A stretch of DNA of 64,000 nt from Bacillota bacterium (GTDB lineage Bacteria; Bacillota; Sulfobacillia; JAJZYS01; JAJYTV01): NCBI GenBank assembly GCA_021799275.1, contig JAJZAT010000013.1, forward strand, positions 18,767-82,766, given 5' to 3'. The position numbers were made by a program, and so were the translations under genes. Positions 44,489 through 54,439 of this stretch are shown here, one piece after another (the stretch's first letter is position 1; each line of letters begins with the position of its first letter). Under the pieces are notes generated by a model that was given only the letters and a program-made list of their open reading frames with translations, searched no databases and was not told the origin of the DNA.

Positions 44489-45373
44489 TCAGAAGTGCTC
44501 GGCGAGCCAGGCGTGGACCTCGGGCACGCGCCGGGCGTAGAGCGTGAGGTGACCGTCGACGTCCGAGAGGTGGCGCTCGGCTCCCGGGACGGCGTCGGCG
44601 ATGCGCAGGCCGTGCGCGAACGGCACCATCAGGTCGTGCCGTCCCTGCCAGACCTGCAAGGGCACCCGGATCTCGCCGAGCGCGAAGCCCCAGGGCCGCG
44701 TGAACGCGAGGTCGTCGTCGAGCCAGCCGTAGAACCCGGTTTCAAGACCATCCCGCATCGTCTGCACAAGTTCCCGGCCGAACTCGCCCGTGAACACGGC
44801 GCGGTCTTCTGGGCTCAGGAGGGTATGCATCGCCTCGACGGCCTCCTCGACGCTTGCCTCCTTGAGGCCCTTCATCGCCTGCTCGAGGTAGGCCGTCAAG
44901 GTGTCCTCGCCCGCCAGCGCGGCCGAGAACTCGTCCATGTTGTCCTGGCCCATGCCTGTCATGAAGTCCTGCCCCATGGTGTCGTAGGGGGCGACTGCCG
45001 CGAAGGACGCCGCGGCGACGATGCGGTCGGGAAGCAGGGCGGCGCAGGCGAGCGCGTGCGGCCCGCCGCCCGAGATGCCCCAGGTGGCGAACCGGTCCGC
45101 GCCAAGATGATCGGCGATCGCGGCGGCGTCCGCCGCGGCCTGGGCCACGTCGCGCCCCCTGAGGCGCGTCGACCGCCCGTACCCCGGACGGCTGTAGCTC
45201 GCGAGCCGCAGGTGGCGCGCCTCGGCGTCGATCAGGTGCTGCGTGAGGAACCCGCCACCGGTGGGCGTGCCGTTGTGGATCAAGACAAGCGGCCAGCTGG
45301 TATCCCCGGCGGTATAGACATCGAGCTCGCGCCCGTCACTGAGGGACAAGACAACACGGCGGACGTCCGGCAA
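44489..45373 (-). CDS. Alpha/beta hydrolase
   Basis: This 294-residue protein has the elbow FATWGISGGGPHALACA, an Asp in VWQGRHDLMVPFAHG and a terminal His in DVDGHLTLYARR. Such enzymes include esterases and haloperoxidase-like hydrolases; the substrate is not evident. The start is TTG after GGGAGGAAGG. It is followed, with an 82-base gap, by the S9 peptidase. Confidence 0.85.
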   Translation of the reverse strand: MPDVRRVVLSLSDGRELDVYTAGDTSWPLVLIHNGTPTGGGFLTQHLIDAEARHLRLASYSRPGYGRSTRLRGRDVAQAAADAAAIADHLGADRFATWGISGGGPHALACAALLPDRIVAAASFAAVAPYDTMGQDFMTGMGQDNMDEFSAALAGEDTLTAYLEQAMKGLKEASVEEAVEAMHTLLSPEDRAVFTGEFGRELVQTMRDGLETGFYGWLDDDLAFTRPWGFALGEIRVPLQVWQGRHDLMVPFAHGLRIADAVPGAERHLSDVDGHLTLYARRVPEVHAWLAEHF

Positions 45374-45436
45374 CAGCCCTTCCTCCCTTTCGCAACGGAC
45401 ACGCTTTCGGGGGGAAAAGGTTCGTTTCCTGCGCCG

Positions 45437-45640
45437 TCAGGACACGGGCGGCGGTCCTCCCGGCTGCAGCGACGGATCGAGGTAGAGGGCAGGGTCGGTC
45501 GCGATCAGGCGCTCCAGCTGCTCCTTACCATCGCGACCGGCGCGGACGACGACGAAGCCCTGCCGGTGCCTGCGCACCGTCAGCGCCTCCTCCGACAGCT
45601 GCTGCCAGATGGTCTCCGGATCGACGATCGTCCACAGCAT
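45437..45640 (-). CDS. ylzJ: YlzJ-like protein
   Basis: The 67-residue protein matches the YlzJ pattern ([20 protein letters not shown]). This small gene follows tepA in many spore-forming Bacillota and has no known function. Synteny is the main support. The ATG at 45640 fits family N-termini; a GTG at 45652 is possible. Its first half overlaps the extended tepA frame by 116 bases. Confidence 0.75.
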   Translation of the reverse strand: MLWTIVDPETIWQQLSEEALTVRRHRQGFVVVRAGRDGKEQLERLIATDPALYLDPSLQPGGPPPVS

Positions 45641-46343
45641 CCTGGCGCCCACCTCCTTCCTCGCCTACGCGGCGCTCCACCTCGGCCATCGCTTCCTGCA
45701 ACGTGCCGACCCGGTCGATCAGGCCTTCGCGCACCGCCTCCTGGCCCACCAGAACCGTCCCGACATCGCGCGCAAGCTCCCCCGTACGCAGCATCAATTC
45801 CTTGAGCCTGCCCTCGCGGATGCGGGAGTGGCCCGCAATGAAGCGGATCACGCGGTCCTGCATGCGGTCGATATACTCGTAGGTCTGCGGCACCCCGACA
45901 ACCTGCCCGTTGAGGCGCAGCGGGTGGACGGTCATCGTGGCGGTCGGGGCGATGAAGGAGCAGTCCGCGGCGACCGCGATCGGCACGCCGATCGAGTGGC
46001 CGCCGCCGAGGACGAGGCTCACGCTAGGCTTGCTGAGCCCCGCAATCAGCTCGGCGATCGCGAGCCCCGCCTCGACGTCGCCGCCCACCGTGTTGAGCAC
46101 GACGAGCAGGCCCTTGACCTCGGGGTCCTCCTCGATCGCCACCAGTTGCGGGATCACGTGTTCGTACTTGGTTGTCTTGTTCTGGCTCGGCAGCAGGATG
46201 TGCCCCTCCACCTGGCCGATCACGGTCAGGCAGTGGATGGGGCTGCGCGCCTTCGGCACGGTGGACGTGCCGAGCGACGTGATGGCTTCTTCGGCCCGGC
46301 CTGTTTCCCGTTTCTCTTCGGGGCCCTCGGCAGGCTTCGACAC
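45525..46343 (-). CDS. tepA: TepA/YmfB, ClpP-like translocation-enhancing peptidase
   Basis: The 272-residue protein is a ClpP-fold protein related to B. subtilis TepA, seen in [40 protein letters not shown] and [20 protein letters not shown]. In Bacillus it helps protein translocation and spore function. The homologous part ends near [10 protein letters not shown]; the remaining 40 residues are Gly/Arg-rich and overlap ylzJ. A TAG in a neighbouring frame lies exactly where the normal end would be, so the tail may come from a one-base indel. GTG start. Confidence 0.88.
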   Translation of the reverse strand: MSKPAEGPEEKRETGRAEEAITSLGTSTVPKARSPIHCLTVIGQVEGHILLPSQNKTTKYEHVIPQLVAIEEDPEVKGLLVVLNTVGGDVEAGLAIAELIAGLSKPSVSLVLGGGHSIGVPIAVAADCSFIAPTATMTVHPLRLNGQVVGVPQTYEYIDRMQDRVIRFIAGHSRIREGRLKELMLRTGELARDVGTVLVGQEAVREGLIDRVGTLQEAMAEVERRVGEEGGGRQDAVDDRRSGDHLAAAVGGGADGAQAPAGLRRRPRRSRW

Positions 46344-46384
46344 CTGGGCGTCCCTCCCCGCACCCTAGCATGCCCGCTCCGGGT

Positions 46385-47257
46385 TTAGGCGCGCTCCACG
46401 AGAGGTTCGGCAGGACGAACGCCGAGATAGACCGCGAAGAGCACCAGCACGGCGCCGACGATCTCCACGGGCGTCAAGGCCTGCCCAAGCCAGACCCAGC
46501 TGAGGAGCGAGCCGACGACCGGCTGGACATAGAGAAAGAATGCCGCGAAACCGACGTCGGCGCGCCGCACCGCGTAGAACCAGAGAAAGTAGCTGAGGAG
46601 CGTCGGCCCAAGCGCCAGGTAGAGCGTCCACAGCACATCGCCGCGCGGCATGCTCGTGAGTGGCGGGCCGATGAAGAGCCACGGCAGGAAGGCGACGCCC
46701 GCCGCCAGGGCGCCGATGACCGTCAGCGGCATCTCGCCCACCTGCTCCGTCACGGGCTTCGAGAACACGTTGTAGACGCCGAAGCTCGCGGCGGACGCCA
46801 CGAGCAGGAGGATCCCGGGCAGGTTCGCGTCGTGGCCCGGGCGCGGCTCGCCCGCGAGGAGCCACGTGCCGAGGACCGCGAGGGCGAATCCGATCGGTGC
46901 CAGACGCGGCAGGCGCTCGCGCAAGAAGAACCGCGCCACGATGGCGGTCGCGAGCGGCTCGAGCGCGATCGAGATCGCGGCGAGGGAAGCGCCCGCGAGG
47001 CGAATACCCTCCACCTGCAGGAGGAAGGCCACGCTGAAACCCAGGAGGCCGAGTCCGATCGCCGCGAGCAGCATGCGTCCGCGCGGCAGGCGCTGTCCCC
47101 ATAAGAGCGGCAGCGCGATGATACCGGAAATGAGGAAGCGCAGGGCGGCAAGCCGTCCTGCGCCGATTCCCAGAGCTACCTGCGACACCGGGTAGGTGGT
47201 CGACCAGACGAGGTTCGCGAACAGGACGGCGAGGCCAGCCTGCGCACGAGGCGACAC
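46385..47257 (-). CDS. EamA-family transporter inserted in the rnj-tepA block
   Basis: This 290-residue protein has ten hydrophobic segments in two EamA repeats (ANLVWSTTYPVSQVALG and ALGPTLLSYFLWFYAVRRAD). It starts with GTG two bases before the end of the RNase J stop region, so it is probably translated from the same mRNA. The conserved Bacillus order has no transporter here, so it is a lineage-specific addition. Substrate unknown. Confidence 0.88.
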   Translation of the reverse strand: MSPRAQAGLAVLFANLVWSTTYPVSQVALGIGAGRLAALRFLISGIIALPLLWGQRLPRGRMLLAAIGLGLLGFSVAFLLQVEGIRLAGASLAAISIALEPLATAIVARFFLRERLPRLAPIGFALAVLGTWLLAGEPRPGHDANLPGILLLVASAASFGVYNVFSKPVTEQVGEMPLTVIGALAAGVAFLPWLFIGPPLTSMPRGDVLWTLYLALGPTLLSYFLWFYAVRRADVGFAAFFLYVQPVVGSLLSWVWLGQALTPVEIVGAVLVLFAVYLGVRPAEPLVERA

Positions 47258-47259
47258 GC

Positions 47260-48963
<1,704 letters not shown>

Positions 48964-49151
48964 ACTGATTTTACCTCCCACGTGCGCAGGCCCTCGACGC
49001 GCGCCCATTCGCGCGGTCTATGCATGCGCCTACGGCAAACAAGGGCGCACGTCGGCGCCCCGCCCCCCCAGCCTGTCGCCCGACGTCCTGGCGACCCCGG
49101 GGCAGCATCGTTTGCCCTCAGCGCAGGTCCGTACACAAGTATCTAGCGTCC

Positions 49152-49180
49152 AGTATAGCCGCTGGATCGCGCTGCCGCAA
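49152..49180 (-). promoter_or_regulatory. Sigma-A-type promoter of the RNase J gene
   Basis: On the minus strand TTGCGG and TATACT are separated by exactly 17 bases, 20 bases downstream of the dapA stop. Transcription from here would give a leader of about 180 bases before the TTG start, long enough for autoregulation by RNase J (inference). Confidence 0.65.
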
Positions 49181-49199
49181 CCGCAAGGGGCCAGCCGCG

Positions 49200-50081
49200 T
49201 CAACCGAGACCCTGGTCATGGAGAAGGCTGCGCAGGAAAGCCTCCTCGGATGCGCTCGGCGGGCAGAGCGGGGGCCTGACGCCGCCCAGATCCCTGCCGA
49301 CCGCCTTCATGGCCCACTTGAGCGGCACGGGACTCGTGGTGACGAAGAGTCCGGTGAAGAGCGGCAAGAGTTCGAGGTGCAGCTCCTGCGCCACGCGCAC
49401 CTGTCCCGTCATGAACGCGTCGATCATGCGCCGGATGCGCACCCCAGCGAGGTGCGACGCGACGGAGACCACACCCTGCCCCCCGATCGAGAGCAGGGGC
49501 AGCGTCGACTTGTCGTCGCCCGAGTAGAGCGCGAAGTCCCCTCTCGCGCCCTTGATGATCTCGGCCGCCTGCTCGAAATTGCCCGAGGCTTCCTTGACCG
49601 CGACGATGTTCGGGCAGTCCCGCTGCAGGCGCAGCACCGTCTCGGCCGTCATGTTCTGACTGGTGCGGGAAGGAACGTTGTAGAGCATCACCGGCACCTC
49701 GATCGCTTCCGCGATCGCGCGGAAATGCCGGTACAGCCCCTCCTGCGGCGGCTTGTTGTAGTACGGCACGACCAGCATGACGCCTTGGACGCCAAGCTTC
49801 TCGGCCGCGCGGCTGAGGTCGATCGACGCCTTCGTGTCGTAGTTGCCCGTGTTCGCCCAGACATCCGCCCGGTCGCCGACGGCGTCTACGACGGCGGTGA
49901 AGAGGTCGAGCTTCTCGCGTTCGCGCAAGGTCGGCGACTCCCCGGTCGTCCCCGCCACCACGATACCGTCGGAAGCGTCTTCGACAAGCTGCAGCGCGAG
50001 GGTCTGCGCCTTGCGCAGATCCACCTGGAGGTCCTGATCGAAGGGCGTGGCCATGGCCGTCAAGAGCTTTCCTGCCGGCAT
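49200..50081 (-). CDS. dapA: 4-Hydroxy-tetrahydrodipicolinate synthase
   Basis: The 293-residue enzyme condenses pyruvate with aspartate semialdehyde in diaminopimelate/lysine synthesis. It shows GTTGESPTLREREK, the Tyr in VMLYNVPSRTSQN and the Schiff-base Lys in IVAVKEASGNFEQ. The ATG start follows GGAGG and lies 24 bases after the aspartokinase gene. Its product feeds both the cell wall and, in spore formers, dipicolinate. Confidence 0.96.
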   Translation of the reverse strand: MPAGKLLTAMATPFDQDLQVDLRKAQTLALQLVEDASDGIVVAGTTGESPTLREREKLDLFTAVVDAVGDRADVWANTGNYDTKASIDLSRAAEKLGVQGVMLVVPYYNKPPQEGLYRHFRAIAEAIEVPVMLYNVPSRTSQNMTAETVLRLQRDCPNIVAVKEASGNFEQAAEIIKGARGDFALYSGDDKSTLPLLSIGGQGVVSVASHLAGVRIRRMIDAFMTGQVRVAQELHLELLPLFTGLFVTTSPVPLKWAMKAVGRDLGGVRPPLCPPSASEEAFLRSLLHDQGLG

Positions 50082-50105
50082 CGTGCAGCCTCCTTCCGCG
50101 AGCGG

Positions 50106-51335
50106 TTACGAGAGGTGGAACTGGCGATGGAGGGTGCGTACCGCGTCGACGCGGCGGCCTTCCGGCACGAGGCACGCGATGGATGAGTGGGAGTCCGACG
50201 TCTCGAGGATCTCGACGCCTGCGTCCACGAGCCCCGCCATCAGGGTTGCCATGACGCCGGGCAGCCCGGCGATCGCGGAGCCGATGATCGCGACCTTGGC
50301 CACGTCGTCCCTCGTCTGGACCGGCAGTCCGAGCGCCGTGACCAGGCGGCCGGCGTCGTCCAGGCGTGCCTTGCTGACGATGAACGCCACACGACCTGGC
50401 GAAACGGAGATCATGTCGGCCGAGATGCCGTGCGAGGCGAGCTCCTGGAAGACCTTCGCCTCGACCTGGGTGCGTTCGCTACCGGTCGGTGTGGTCACGA
50501 TGACTTCGCCGATGTCGGAGCGGTCCGTGACGCCGACCACGGTGTTCTCCGGTCGGCGGGCGTGCCAGAGGTCCTGCAGCCGCGCACCACCCACCAACGT
50601 GCCCGTCTCGTCCCCCACCGTGGAGCGGACGCGCAGCGGTACATGGGCTTGGCGTGCCACCTCCACGGCACGCGGGTGCACCACCTTGGCGCCAGCCTGC
50701 GCCATCTGGAAGAGCTCGTCGTAGTCGAGGGCACTGATCGTCCGCGCCTCGGGCACGATGCGCGGGTCGGCCGTCTTAACGCCGTCGACGTCGGTGTAGA
50801 TGTCGACATAGGTCGCCCCCAGGGCGGCACCAATCGCCGCCGCCGAGGTGTCCGAGCCGCCGCGGCCGAGTGTGGCGATCTCGCCCTGCGGCGTCCTGCC
50901 CTGGAATCCCGCCACCACAGGCACCAGCCCCTCATCCAGCACGGCGCCGATCGGTCCCGGGTCCACCCTGAGGATCTTGGCGTCGCCAAAGCGACCGTCG
51001 GTCTCGATGCCGGCCTGGGGGCCGGTCAGTGCCCTCGCGGGCACTCCATCCTTGCGCAGGTGGCCCGCCATCACCACCGCGGAGATGATCTCACCGCAGC
51101 TCAGGAGGAGGTCGGTCTCGCGCGCCGGCACCTTGGCGCCCTCGTTGGCCACGAGTTGCAGCAGGGTGTCGGTGGCGTAGGCGTCCCCGAGCCGGCCAGG
51201 GGCCGACACGACGACGACGGTGCGAAAGCCCTCCTGCAAGGCGGTCTGTACGATCTGCGAGACGCGTGCGCGATGCTCGAAGTCGACGACCGAGGTACCG
51301 CCGAACTTTTGGACAATTACTTCCCGCTCTGCCAT
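50106..51335 (-). CDS. dapG: Aspartate kinase (DapG-like)
   Basis: The 409-residue enzyme phosphorylates aspartate as the first step of the pathway. The N-terminal kinase domain has VQKFGGTSVVDFEHR and LGRGGSDTSAAAIGAALGA. Two ACT domains follow (GVTDRSDIGEVIVTT, VAIIGSAIAGLPGVMATLM) that bind feedback inhibitors. Position between asd and dapA matches Bacillus dapG, the diaminopimelate-sensitive isoenzyme; the inhibitor is inferred from synteny only. The ATG overlaps asd by 19 bases. Confidence 0.95.
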   Translation of the reverse strand: MAEREVIVQKFGGTSVVDFEHRARVSQIVQTALQEGFRTVVVVSAPGRLGDAYATDTLLQLVANEGAKVPARETDLLLSCGEIISAVVMAGHLRKDGVPARALTGPQAGIETDGRFGDAKILRVDPGPIGAVLDEGLVPVVAGFQGRTPQGEIATLGRGGSDTSAAAIGAALGATYVDIYTDVDGVKTADPRIVPEARTISALDYDELFQMAQAGAKVVHPRAVEVARQAHVPLRVRSTVGDETGTLVGGARLQDLWHARRPENTVVGVTDRSDIGEVIVTTPTGSERTQVEAKVFQELASHGISADMISVSPGRVAFIVSKARLDDAGRLVTALGLPVQTRDDVAKVAIIGSAIAGLPGVMATLMAGLVDAGVEILETSDSHSSIACLVPEGRRVDAVRTLHRQFHLS

Positions 51336-52333
51336 AACGCCTCGGCAATCTGCACGGCATTGGTCGCCGCACCCTTGCGCAGGTTGTCCGCAACGACAAA
51401 GAAGTGCAGGGTGTCCTCGCGATCCGGATCCTGGCGCAGCCGCCCAATCAGCACGTCGTCCTGGCCAGCCGCCTGGAGCGGCGTCGGGTAGACCTCCGCC
51501 CGCGGATCGTCCACGATGCGCACGCCCTTCTGGTCGCGCAGCAGCTCGCGAGCCTCCTCGGCGGTAACGCCGCGGCCGAGTTCCACCGTGACCGCTTCCG
51601 CGTGGCCGATGCGGACCGGCACGCGCACCGCCGTCGCGGCGAGCTCCAAATCTGGGCGTCCGAGGATCTTGCGCGTCTCCTGACGCAGCTTGAGCTCTTC
51701 CTTCGTGAAGCCGTCCGGCTGGAACGCGTCGCACTGCGCCAGCACGTTGAAGGCGATCGGCTCCCGGTACGCCTTGGGCTCGATCGCCGCACCGCCGGCC
51801 CAGGCCCGGGCCTCGGCCTCGAGGCCGTCGAGCGCCTCGCGCCCGCTGCCCGAGACCGACTGGTAGGTGCTCACGATTACGCGGCGGATCCCGTACGCCC
51901 GTTCGAGCGGCCCGAGAGCCATGACGAGCTGGATGGTCGAGCAGTTGGGACTCGCGATGATGCGATCCTCGTGGCCGATGTGGCCAAGGTTCACCTCGGG
52001 CACCACCAGGGGGATGCCCTCCTGCATGCGGAAGTGGCTGGACTTGTCGATGCACACGACGCCCGCCTGCGCGGCGATCGGCGCATAATGCGCCGAGACG
52101 TCGTTCGGCGCGGCGAAGAAAGCGAAATCCATACCGCGGAAGCTGTCTTCGGAGATCGCTTCCACCGTGAGGCGGCGGCCCAGGGCAGTCAGTTCACGCC
52201 CCGCGGAGCGGTCGCTCGCGACAAGGCGGATCTCGCCCACCGGCAGGGCGCCACCGTGTTCGGCCAAGAGCAAGGCAATCTCCTGACCCACGAGACCGGC
52301 AGCGCCCACGATTACGACATTAGCGCTTTGCAA
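51317..52333 (-). CDS. asd: Aspartate-semialdehyde dehydrogenase
   Basis: The 338-residue enzyme makes aspartate semialdehyde. Motifs are VVIVGAAGLVGQEIALLL for NADP binding, the active-site Cys in IIASPNCSTIQLVM and the His in VRIGHAEAV. The TTG at 52333 (encoding MQSANVV) follows GGAGG. It lies 19 bases after the stop of a remnant spoVFB, exactly as in the Bacillus spoVFAB-asd operon. If the recombinase element stays in place, the operon promoter upstream of spoVFA no longer reaches asd directly. Confidence 0.95.
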   Translation of the reverse strand: MQSANVVIVGAAGLVGQEIALLLAEHGGALPVGEIRLVASDRSAGRELTALGRRLTVEAISEDSFRGMDFAFFAAPNDVSAHYAPIAAQAGVVCIDKSSHFRMQEGIPLVVPEVNLGHIGHEDRIIASPNCSTIQLVMALGPLERAYGIRRVIVSTYQSVSGSGREALDGLEAEARAWAGGAAIEPKAYREPIAFNVLAQCDAFQPDGFTKEELKLRQETRKILGRPDLELAATAVRVPVRIGHAEAVTVELGRGVTAEEARELLRDQKGVRIVDDPRAEVYPTPLQAAGQDDVLIGRLRQDPDREDTLHFFVVADNLRKGAATNAVQIAEALWQSGK

Positions 52334-52352
52334 GGCCCATCCTCCGTCCAGG

Positions 52353-52484
52353 TCAGCATACCAGCAGGGGCTGCAGCTGACGATGCTCGAGGGCTGCGAC
52401 GACAGTGTCGGCGACACGGCTCAAATCGGCGGCCACCGAGTTCGGTTTGACGCTCGGATTATCCTGCTCCAGTGCCACGATGCG
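52353..52484 (-). pseudogene. spoVFB: 3' end of spoVFB (dipicolinate synthase subunit B), cut off by a recombinase element
   Basis: A 43-codon frame ends with TGA 19 bases before asd. It reads IVALEQDNPSVKPNSVAADL, then ADTVVAALEHRQLQPLLV. From memory of the family, the end of SpoVFB/DpaB reads FGQDDPFKKPNSMVAK and then KALMHQQLQPILV, so the match covers the whole C-terminal segment, and the position before asd is the conserved one. There is no start codon or N-terminal flavoprotein domain. Upstream the sequence becomes the end of a serine recombinase gene. SpoVFB is required to make dipicolinate during sporulation. Confidence 0.82.
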
Positions 52485-52490
52485 CAAACT
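52459..52490. other. Candidate attachment-site junction of the recombinase element
   Basis: The last ten codons of the recombinase gene and the first recognisable codons of the spoVFB fragment overlap here in different frames. For a serine integrase the crossover core would be a few bases in or near this interval. The matching copy should lie at the 5' half of spoVFB at the other end of the element, not visible in this window. Confidence 0.5.
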
Positions 52491-53970
52491 GCGTCGCAGC
52501 CCCGTCCGGTGCGGCCACGGACGACTTGGCGATCACCCTCACGCTTCCGTTGCGGTGGATCTCCACCCGGTCGACGAGCCCGCGCACGACCGTTTGCTGG
52601 TCGCTGAACGAGAGGCTCGCCATGTCCGCCGCCACCACGACCGTCTCCGCGAGCAGATCGAGGCTGAAGACATCCACCCGGGCAAGCCGCAGCCTCCCCT
52701 GCACATCCCTGAGCTCAGCTTCGAGGGTCGCCATGCTGCGGTCGAGGCTTCTCTTCTCCGTCGTCAGGCGGCTTTGATCCCAGTCCCCCGACAAGAAGAG
52801 CTGCAGGAGGCGTTCCCGCTTTCGGCGCAAGGACGCAATCTGATCGCCGAGTTCCCGTTGCCGCGCGTCGAGTAGCTCTGCCTCCCTGCTGTCCTCCAGG
52901 CGGCGGAGCAGTTGGCGCCTTGCGGCCGGCGAAGTGGCGATGCGGGTCACTTGGGCTCGGACGTCCCCGTCTACCTGCTGCGCCCGATGCGCCGCACGAC
53001 ACAGGCGGCCGTCGGGCAACTCCCTGTCCCGGTGCTGGCGAACGTGCCGGTAATAGTGGTAGCGACGAACCTCATCGCGAACCCGTTTCGTGGCCGTGGT
53101 GGGCGAGAGGAGCTGCCCGCAGTCGGCGCAGTAGACCATGCCGGCAACGAGCCCGACGGTGCTCTCGATCCTGGACTTCTTGTTCTCGGCGCTCCTCCTC
53201 CGGAGCAGCTGGTTGCATGTCTCCCAGAGACCCCGGCCGACGATCGGCTCATGGGCCCCTTCGACACATATGCTTTCGCCACCGACCTCCATCACCAGGT
53301 CGCCTCTGTATACGGGGTTGCGTAGCACATGAATGATGAATGCCTGGTCGACACGTCTTGTCGGAATGAGGTCCCGCATGAGGGCAGAAAGACGCATGCT
53401 GCCCATCTTCTGTTCGCTGAAGAGCTGAAAGATCTGCCGAACCAGCTGGGCCTCAGCCGGCTGAGGCTCAAGATGCTTGGTCTCGCGGCTCCTGCGGTAT
53501 CCGAAGGGAAGACGCCCCAACCACTCGCCCCTCTTGGCCGCTCCCGCCCGGCCGCGAACCATCTGCCGCACGATGGTCTTGCGTCGCCGCCGATCGATGA
53601 GCGCCATGATGTCGGCCGAGAACTCGTCGTCCTCGTTGTGGAAGTCCACCTCGCCCGACAGGGTGAAGAATCTGGCCCCGGAGTCCCGGAAGGTCTGCTT
53701 GAGGAGAGCCCACGGGATCTCGTCCAGACGGCTCAGGCGATCCTGTTCCGTCACCATCACCGCGTCCGCGTCACCACTGGCCAGTGAGTCGAGAAGGCGG
53801 TTCAGCCCAGGGCGCTTATCCTTGCTGCCGCTGATCCGGTCCACGAAGACGCCGGCGATCGCCCAGCCCCGTTCTTCCGCGTAACGGCGGAGCGACGCCT
53901 CCTGGTTCATCAAAGAGTAACGTTGCAGGTCCTCGTCGGTAGAGATACGGCAGTACAACGCGACCCGCAC
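52459..53970 (-). CDS. Large serine recombinase at a split spoVFB gene
   Basis: The 503-residue protein has an N-terminal resolvase domain with the catalytic Ser in ALYCRISTDED (S10) and the Arg motif TEQDRLSRL. A recombinase domain follows (GWLGRLPFGYRRS-like segment, VLRNPVYRGDLVM), then a zinc ribbon (YCADCGQLLS), a long coiled coil (ELGDQIASLRRKRERLLQLF) and a C-terminal tail. This is the layout of SpoIVCA, phage integrases and Tn5397-type TndX. GTG start behind GGGGGAGGGG. It is the end gene of an inserted element. Excision during sporulation, as SpoIVCA does for skin, is the leading hypothesis. Confidence 0.93.
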   Translation of the reverse strand: MRVALYCRISTDEDLQRYSLMNQEASLRRYAEERGWAIAGVFVDRISGSKDKRPGLNRLLDSLASGDADAVMVTEQDRLSRLDEIPWALLKQTFRDSGARFFTLSGEVDFHNEDDEFSADIMALIDRRRRKTIVRQMVRGRAGAAKRGEWLGRLPFGYRRSRETKHLEPQPAEAQLVRQIFQLFSEQKMGSMRLSALMRDLIPTRRVDQAFIIHVLRNPVYRGDLVMEVGGESICVEGAHEPIVGRGLWETCNQLLRRRSAENKKSRIESTVGLVAGMVYCADCGQLLSPTTATKRVRDEVRRYHYYRHVRQHRDRELPDGRLCRAAHRAQQVDGDVRAQVTRIATSPAARRQLLRRLEDSREAELLDARQRELGDQIASLRRKRERLLQLFLSGDWDQSRLTTEKRSLDRSMATLEAELRDVQGRLRLARVDVFSLDLLAETVVVAADMASLSFSDQQTVVRGLVDRVEIHRNGSVRVIAKSSVAAPDGAATQFAHRGTGAG

Positions 53971-53973
53971 GTA

Positions 53974-54198
53974 CTACCCCTCCCCCAATATCCTCCGAAG
54001 GTCATCCGCAATGTCCGAGATGGGTCGAGCATGGTCCGCCAGCTCGCGAATTGCTCGATGGACCAGCTCCGGGTTGCGGTCCAGCACTCTCGCCATTAGT
54101 CGCGGCAACTCCAGGCGGATACGCGCCTGGTTGATGATGACCTCGAACGCCTGATCCAACTCCATGTCGGACTGGTTGTCAGGGTCGATCCTTGCCAT
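53974..54198 (-). CDS. Small helical protein upstream of the serine recombinase
   Basis: A 74-codon ATG frame ends with TAG three bases before the recombinase start, so the two are coupled. The product is charged and helical (ELDQAFEVIINQARIRLELP, then LADHARPISDIADDLRRILG) with no recognised family. Its place next to a serine integrase makes a recombination directionality factor or regulator possible, but this is inference from position only. Confidence 0.65.
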   Translation of the reverse strand: MARIDPDNQSDMELDQAFEVIINQARIRLELPRLMARVLDRNPELVHRAIRELADHARPISDIADDLRRILGEG

Positions 54199-54439
54199 CA
54201 GCGCGCACCCCCGCTCCCACCGGGGATCCTATGCCGAACCGGGTCGGGACGCGGCATGTACACCTTGCGGCAGACGTACTGACCCTCGTCGCGGCGATCG
54301 ACAGGCCCAGCGCTTTGCCGCCAGGGGCCCCGAGCCGACGCTACGCGCATGGCCCAAGACGTAAGCGGTGGCTCCAGTCAGAGGAATCGCCGCCGCCTGT
54401 CTGGAAGCCTCCATTGGGCCAACTTGACGGAGGAATTAG

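Noticed and set aside
54229..54414. A minus-strand frame (AAAIPLTGATAYVLGHARSV) as the missing piece of spoVFB
   Set aside because: The faint likeness to the SpoVFB middle region does not continue; upstream on that strand lies antisense phosphate permease sequence, so there is no room for the N-terminal part.
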